A program made the position numbers and the translations under genes. A stretch of DNA of 64,000 bases from Bradyrhizobium sp. CCBAU 51627. Lineage in GTDB: Bacteria > Pseudomonadota > Alphaproteobacteria > Rhizobiales > Xanthobacteraceae. The stretch is from the NCBI RefSeq assembly GCF_028128765.1, contig NZ_LBJG01000022.1, positions 62,001 to 126,000 on the forward strand, given 5' to 3'. Below the pieces are notes generated by a model, which saw only the letters and a list, made by a program, of their open reading frames with translations, was not told where the DNA came from and did not search any database. Shown here in pieces: positions 59,845 through 64,000 of the stretch. Within the stretch, counting starts at the first letter, position 1; the number at the start of each line of letters is the position of its first letter.

Positions 59845-60102
59845 CTACTTACCCTGGCGGTCGACCTTGTCCTTCTCCGCCTGATTCATCTCCCGAACCT
59901 TCGGATCGGTGCTGCTCTGCCCGGTGGTCTGGGTGGTCGAGGCGGGAGGGGTGCTGGCGTTGGGAAGCGAGCTCTGGTCCGATGCGGTCGGGCGCGTCGC
60001 CGTGGTCGGGGGCGTCGTGTTGCTCTGGGCGGAGGCGCCCGCAGCGGTCAAAAGAAAGGCGCTCGACAGCGAGACTGCGAGCGCCCTTGAGATGTTGGTC
60101 AT
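59845..60102 (-). CDS. Small secreted Thr/Ser/Pro-rich protein (85 aa)
   Basis: 85 residues with a Sec signal (about 1-25, cleavage after ASA-Q) and a low-complexity Thr/Pro/Ser/Asn-rich mature part ending in [24 protein letters not shown] is 8 nt before the ATG. No domain recognised. It lies between the convergent PQQ dehydrogenase and the oxidoreductase genes, on the strand of the latter and 53 nt after them. Confidence 0.65.
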   Translation of the reverse strand: MTNISRALAVSLSSAFLLTAAGASAQSNTTPPTTATRPTASDQSSLPNASTPPASTTQTTGQSSTDPKVREMNQAEKDKVDRQGK

Positions 60103-60155
60103 CGAGCTGCTCCTGTCAGATCGATGAGAAACGGCGCGAGGCCGCTTGTGTTCCG

Positions 60156-62468
60156 TTACACTTCCAATTGCTTGCCGATCGGAAGCGTGCGGATGCGCTT
60201 GCCGGTCGCCGCGAAGATCGCGTTCATCAGCGCCGGTGCGAAGGGCGGCACGCCGGGCTCGCCGACGCCGCTCGGCGGCGTATCGGGTGCCGGTGGCACG
60301 ATGTGGACGTTGGTCACCAGCGGCGCCTCGTCGATCCTGGCGACCTGGAAGTCGTCAAAATTATTCTGCTGCACCTTGCCGTCCTTGAACGTGACCTCGC
60401 CGTATTTGGCGAGGCTGAGCCCCATGATCGCGGCACCTTCGATCTGCGAGGCGATGCGCTCGGGGTTCACATAGGTGCCGCAGTCGATCGCGGTGTCGAC
60501 CCGTGGCACCGTCAGCTTGCCCTTCTCGTCGACGGCGACCTCGACGATCGTGGCGATGTAGCTGACGAAGCTGCGGTGCACGGCGATGCCGAGACCGTGG
60601 CCCTTCGGGACCTGGCGGCCCCATTCACCCTTCTCGGCGACCAACTCGACCACCCTGCGCAGCCGCGCGGTGTCGATCGGGTAGCTGTCATAGGGCTCGC
60701 CGTAGTTCCACATGTCCTTCACGGCGGGCTTGACGATGCGGGGTGTGCCGATCAGCGCGAGCAGCGTCTCCTTCTGGTCGCGTCCGGTCGCATTCGCGAT
60801 CTCGCCGACCATCGATTGCACCGCGAAGGCGCGCGGGATGTTCGAGACCGATCGGAACCAGCCGATGCGGGTGTGCGCGGCAGCTTCCGGATTCTCGCAA
60901 CTGATGTTGGCGATTTCGAAGGGCATGTCGACGAGGCCCATGCCGAGCTCGAACGGCGCCTGGTGAACCGTGCCGGCGGCGAAAGTCGAAGCGATGCTGG
61001 GAGCCACGCTGCGGTGGCGCCAGGCGATTACCTTTCCGTCCTTGTCCAGTCCCGCCTCGATCCGCTCGGCCGAGACGGTGTGCAGGAAGCCGTTATGGAT
61101 GTCGTCCTCGCGCGTCCATTGCACCTTGACGGGCGTGCCGAGCTCCTTCGACAGCAGAGCGGCTTCGAGCGCATAGTCGCACTTCGACTTGCGGCCGAAT
61201 CCGCCGCCGAGCAGCGTCACGTTCACCGTGACGTTGCCCTCGGGGATGCCGAGCGTCTTGGCAACGTCCTCGCGAGTCCCGCCGGGGCTCTGCACCGGTG
61301 CCCAGATCTCAGCCTTGTCGCCCTTGACGTCGGCGACCGCGACCGGCGGCTCCATGCTGACATGGGCAAGATGAGGAATGTAGTACTCGCCCACGACGAC
61401 CTTGTCGGCACTCTTCAAGGCGGCGTCCGCATCGCCCTCCTTGCGCACGACGAGACCCGGTTTGCGCGAGGCCTCCTCGAGATCCTTGCGATAGGCGACC
61501 GAGTCGTATTTGCCGTTGGCGCCGTCGTCCCAGACCAGCTTGAGCGCGTCGCGGCCCTTGATCGCCGCGCCGGTGTTGCGTGCGATCACCGCGACGCCGC
61601 CGAGCGGCTGGAATTTCGACGGCCACGGCCAGCCGCGGACCTGCATCACCTTCTCGACGCCGGGCACTTTCAGCGCCGCATCCGGATCGAATGAGGTGAG
61701 CTTGCCGCCGGTCACCGGCGGGCGCGCGATCACGGCATATTTCATGCCCGGAAGGCGCACGTCGGCGCCGTAGCGCGCCTTGCCGGTGGTGATGTCGTGG
61801 AGATCGACGATGCCAACCTGGCCCTTGCCGAGATAGCGGAAGTCCTTGGCGTCCTTCAGCTTGAGCCCTTCGATCGCAGGCACCGATTCCTTGGCGGCAT
61901 CCGCTGCAAGCTCGCCGAAGCCGAGCTTGCGTCCGCTCGCGTTGTGGACCACCTCGTGATTGACCGCCTTCACTTCGGTTGCCGGCACGCCCCAGCGCTT
62001 GGCCGCGGCCTGCTCCAGCATGGTGCGCGCCGCAGCGCCGATCTGGCGCATCGGAAGCAGATAATGCCGCGTGCTGCGCGAGCCGTCGGTATCCTGATTG
62101 CCGAACTTGACTTCGTCGCCATGCGCCTGCTGCACCTTAACCTTGGCCCAGTCAGCCTCCATCTCCTCCGCCACGATCAGCGGCAGGCTGGTGCGCACGC
62201 CGGTACCCATCTCGGAGCGGTGGGCGACGATGGTGACAGTGCCGTCGGGCGCGACCGCCACGAACACGCGGGGGTCGACCACGACGCCATGCGGCATCTT
62301 GCCGGCGCCGGTCTCGTAGGCAAAGGCCTGGCGCGTCATCACGGGTGCGGCGAGCACGAAACCACCGGTGATGCCGAGCCCCTTCAGGATGCTGCGGCGC
62401 GAGATCTTCTCGACCTTCAGATTCTTTTCGAAGCTGTGAAGCTTCCGGGGATTCTCGATGAAATTCAT
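60156..62468 (-). CDS. Molybdenum hydroxylase large subunit (isoquinoline 1-oxidoreductase beta / aldehyde oxidase type)
   Basis: 770 residues with a Tat signal ([20 protein letters not shown], about 23-42), so exported with its cofactor to the periplasm. Molybdopterin cytosine dinucleotide motifs typical of the family: [20 protein letters not shown] (about 83), [21 protein letters not shown] (about 422) and the catalytic Glu region [14 protein letters not shown] (about 735). Oxidises an aldehyde or N-heterocycle. Pairs with the [2Fe-2S] subunit gene 1 nt upstream; no cytochrome c gene follows. Confidence 0.9.
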   Translation of the reverse strand: MNFIENPRKLHSFEKNLKVEKISRRSILKGLGITGGFVLAAPVMTRQAFAYETGAGKMPHGVVVDPRVFVAVAPDGTVTIVAHRSEMGTGVRTSLPLIVAEEMEADWAKVKVQQAHGDEVKFGNQDTDGSRSTRHYLLPMRQIGAAARTMLEQAAAKRWGVPATEVKAVNHEVVHNASGRKLGFGELAADAAKESVPAIEGLKLKDAKDFRYLGKGQVGIVDLHDITTGKARYGADVRLPGMKYAVIARPPVTGGKLTSFDPDAALKVPGVEKVMQVRGWPWPSKFQPLGGVAVIARNTGAAIKGRDALKLVWDDGANGKYDSVAYRKDLEEASRKPGLVVRKEGDADAALKSADKVVVGEYYIPHLAHVSMEPPVAVADVKGDKAEIWAPVQSPGGTREDVAKTLGIPEGNVTVNVTLLGGGFGRKSKCDYALEAALLSKELGTPVKVQWTREDDIHNGFLHTVSAERIEAGLDKDGKVIAWRHRSVAPSIASTFAAGTVHQAPFELGMGLVDMPFEIANISCENPEAAAHTRIGWFRSVSNIPRAFAVQSMVGEIANATGRDQKETLLALIGTPRIVKPAVKDMWNYGEPYDSYPIDTARLRRVVELVAEKGEWGRQVPKGHGLGIAVHRSFVSYIATIVEVAVDEKGKLTVPRVDTAIDCGTYVNPERIASQIEGAAIMGLSLAKYGEVTFKDGKVQQNNFDDFQVARIDEAPLVTNVHIVPPAPDTPPSGVGEPGVPPFAPALMNAIFAATGKRIRTLPIGKQLEV

Positions 62469-62469
62469 G

Positions 62470-62922
62470 TCACACTCCCGTCGATGCGAGATGGACCGCG
62501 TTCTCGATGCGCTGATAGCAGCCGCAGCGGCAGATGTTGCCGGCCATCGCTTCGCGGATCTGGTCGTGCGACGGTTTCGGATTGTCCATCAGCAGCGCTG
62601 CGGCCTGCATGATCTGGCCGGCCTGGCAGAAGCCGCATTGGGGAACATTGACCTGGCGCCAGGCCTTTTGGACCGGATGATCGCCCTCCGGATGCAGCCC
62701 CTCGATCGTGGTGACCTCGCGTCCGGCGACGTCGTTGATCGATGTTATGCAGGAACGCACCGCCTCCTTGTCGACGATGACGGTGCACGCCCCGCACAGC
62801 GCCTTGCCGCAGCCGAATTTGGTACCGGTCAGTCCGGCTTCATCGCGCAGGAACCAGAGTAGCGGAAGGTCCGGGTCGCCGTCCCAGCTCTGTTCCTGCC
62901 CGTTGATCTTCACCTTGATCAT
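62470..62922 (-). CDS. Molybdenum hydroxylase small [2Fe-2S] subunit
   Basis: 150 residues with two [2Fe-2S] sites: plant-ferredoxin type ([12 protein letters not shown], about 38-49, with a later Cys near 58) and the C-terminal type ([10 protein letters not shown] about 94, [10 protein letters not shown] about 131). Transfers electrons from the molybdenum subunit to an unknown acceptor. GAGGGA precedes the ATG. No export signal of its own; presumably carried across with the Tat-tagged large subunit. Confidence 0.92.
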   Translation of the reverse strand: MIKVKINGQEQSWDGDPDLPLLWFLRDEAGLTGTKFGCGKALCGACTVIVDKEAVRSCITSINDVAGREVTTIEGLHPEGDHPVQKAWRQVNVPQCGFCQAGQIMQAAALLMDNPKPSHDQIREAMAGNICRCGCYQRIENAVHLASTGV

Positions 62923-63270
62923 GATCGTCCCTCGCTCTTCATAAGCTTGCTGATTTCAACATTGCCGATCTTGATCGGCGCAATGTCCGTTGCCTCATGT
63001 GACCGCATTTCAGCCCGTTGTCCTGCGCGAGCAGTCCCGGCGGGAAGCTGGAATGCGAATCGCGATGTCTGGATGTGCTCGATACCTCCCGTGTTCTTCT
63101 TGATTAATTGAATTCGCGCGGCATCGTGACGACGCGACCGTAGCAGACATCGCGTCGGACCGGCGTTCACAGCCGGGTGTACTTGACGTGAACAGATTGC
63201 ATCCGGGGTTTGTCAAAAGCAGGGCGCGGCAACAGGACGCTTGCTGCACGGCTACGGATCTGAGGCGACG
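62923..63270. other. Intergenic region without supportable gene
   Basis: Part of the 607-nt gap between the [2Fe-2S] subunit start and the GFA-family gene. Frames of 79-83 codons are present but look non-coding. It presumably has the promoter of the molybdenum hydroxylase operon; no motif is clear. The stretch 63311-63529 is likewise empty. Confidence 0.5.
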
Positions 63271-63310
63271 AAAAAAGCTTCGTCCGCCAGAGGGACTGCG
63301 CGGACGAAGC
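63271..63310 (-). terminator. Rho-independent terminator (minus strand)
   Basis: 11-bp perfect stem GCTTCGTCCGC (63277-63287) / GCGGACGAAGC (63300-63310), 12-nt loop. The six A at 63271-63276 read as a U-run on the minus strand, directly after the stem. It ends transcripts coming from the GFA-family gene, about 220 nt past its stop. Confidence 0.8.
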
Positions 63311-63529
63311 AGTAGTCCTCAGTCGAGGGAGGGAGAATCGCAGGGCGCGCCTACTTCAAGCAGGAAGAGGGCGGCACCGCGCAGCCATTCAGAGACCAGG
63401 ACTGAGGGAGCGGAACGCGCTCGCATACGCAATGTGCACAGGCGGCAAACTCGCCGCGATCATTCGATAACGGCACCCGTCCGCTCGCGGATCACCGGCG
63501 GGCGGACGGGCGATGGCGAACGGCCTTGC

Positions 63530-64000
63530 TCAGGCGGCCTTGGCTTTCGCCACGTGGGTCGCGATCGCGTCCATCAGCGCCGGTGACAGGCAGTCATAGG
63601 GCTCGAGCCCAATTTCCTTCAGGCGCGCCCGGATGCCGGCCATCTGCTCTGGCTTCACGCCCGATTCGATCACCGAGGAGACGAAGGCGGCGAATTGCGG
63701 CGCCTGCGAGCCCTGCTCCTGGAACAGCTCCGGATGGATGAAATCGAGACCGTAGAACGGATGGTTCTTGTTCTCGATGCGACCGAACATGTGGGTGCCG
63801 CAGGCCTTGCAGGCGTGCCGCTGGATCACCGCGGAAGGATCGACGATCTGGAGCTTGTCGCCGTTCTCGAGCACGGTGAGGTTCTGGCGCGGCACCACCG
63901 CAACGACCGAGAAGGTCGCGCCCTCCGGTTTCCAGCACTTGGTGCAGCCGCAGGCGTGGTTGTGCGCAACGTCGCCCTTGATGCCGACCTTGACCTGGTG
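63530..64000 (-). CDS. gfa: GFA-family protein, S-(hydroxymethyl)glutathione synthase type (5' end off window)
   Basis: About 157 residues visible; the N-terminus is cut by the right edge. The sequence has the Cys-rich zinc site CGCTKCWKP and, later, [15 protein letters not shown], the two CxxC-type units of Gfa, followed by [15 protein letters not shown]. The long C-terminal tail ([20 protein letters not shown]) is characteristic of true Gfa rather than other GFA-fold proteins. Gfa joins formaldehyde and glutathione in formaldehyde detoxification. Nearness to a possibly lanthanide-dependent alcohol dehydrogenase fits C1 oxidation. A terminator follows at 63271. Confidence 0.85.
   Translation of the reverse strand, partial: HQVKVGIKGDVAHNHACGCTKCWKPEGATFSVVAVVPRQNLTVLENGDKLQIVDPSAVIQRHACKACGTHMFGRIENKNHPFYGLDFIHPELFQEQGSQAPQFAAFVSSVIESGVKPEQMAGIRARLKEIGLEPYDCLSPALMDAIATHVAKAKAA

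Noticed and set aside
59790..61694. 634-codon plus-strand frame opposite the molybdenum hydroxylase
   Set aside because: Shadow of the real minus-strand gene, whose cofactor motifs are intact.

Overview
The window is high-G+C alphaproteobacterial DNA, most likely from a Bradyrhizobium or a close relative. The evidence is the gene content (a caa3-type oxidase like coxMNOP of B. japonicum, hutF-type histidine degradation, arsR-arsI-arsC-aqpS), the dense ATGA-coupled operons, and an intergenic repeat at 54.8-55.4 kb that I recall as common in Bradyrhizobium. No tRNA, rRNA, insertion sequence, phage gene or CRISPR array is visible. Nearly all genes are intact; the exceptions are a chimeric remnant at 20 kb and a truncated oxalate decarboxylase at 33 kb.

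Region 1 (1-13.8 kb) looks like a low-oxygen or fermentative-survival island. It holds a divergent GroEL paralogue without an adjacent upstream groES, glycosidases of GH4, GH1 and a GH50/agarase-like family, an operon bgl-glk-pfkB, a CarS-like membrane protein, a metallophosphoesterase, PEP synthase, a CBS-BON protein and a host-attachment-family protein. Five FNR/FixK-type sites (TTGA-N6-TCAA) lie here, four of them between or upstream of genes at promoter-like distances; I found none in the other 50 kb.

Region 2 (13.8-20.3 kb) is the branched-chain 2-oxoacid dehydrogenase operon (bkdA1-bkdA2-bkdB-lpd), preceded by a small ACT-like ORF and a divergent Lrp-type bkdR, followed by the remnant that joins an ABC permease 5' piece to a cytochrome c 3' piece. 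Region 3 (20.3-32.2 kb) is a respiratory module: a type-A2 caa3 oxidase operon (minus strand) divergent from a complete alternative complex III operon actABCDEF (plus strand), with a 16-bp palindrome between them and an SCO-like copper protein at the end. Together they would carry electrons from quinol to O2.

Region 4 (32-36.3 kb) is mixed: isochorismatase-type hydrolase, oxdC remnant, flavodoxin-type reductase, Cys-rich four-helix copper protein, DUF72 protein. Region 5 (36.3-46.8 kb) is histidine utilisation: hutI-hutH-hutU to the right and hutF-hutC-ABC transporter-M20 hydrolase to the left of a perfect 20-bp HutC-type palindrome. No hutG is present; the M20 enzyme may take the last step. 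Region 6 (46.8-54.8 kb) has a GGDEF-EAL protein, an acidic repetitive protein, convergent tungstate transporter genes tupA and tupB without tupC, and an arsenic operon arsR-arsI-arsC-aqpS with its operator.

Region 7 (54.8-64 kb) has the dispersed repeat with a long nested stem structure, 3-hydroxyacyl-CoA dehydrogenase, a truncated haemoglobin, a Rieske protein followed by a PQQ dehydrogenase with a lanthanide-type Asp pair, a two-subunit molybdenum hydroxylase, and a GFA-family gene cut by the right edge.
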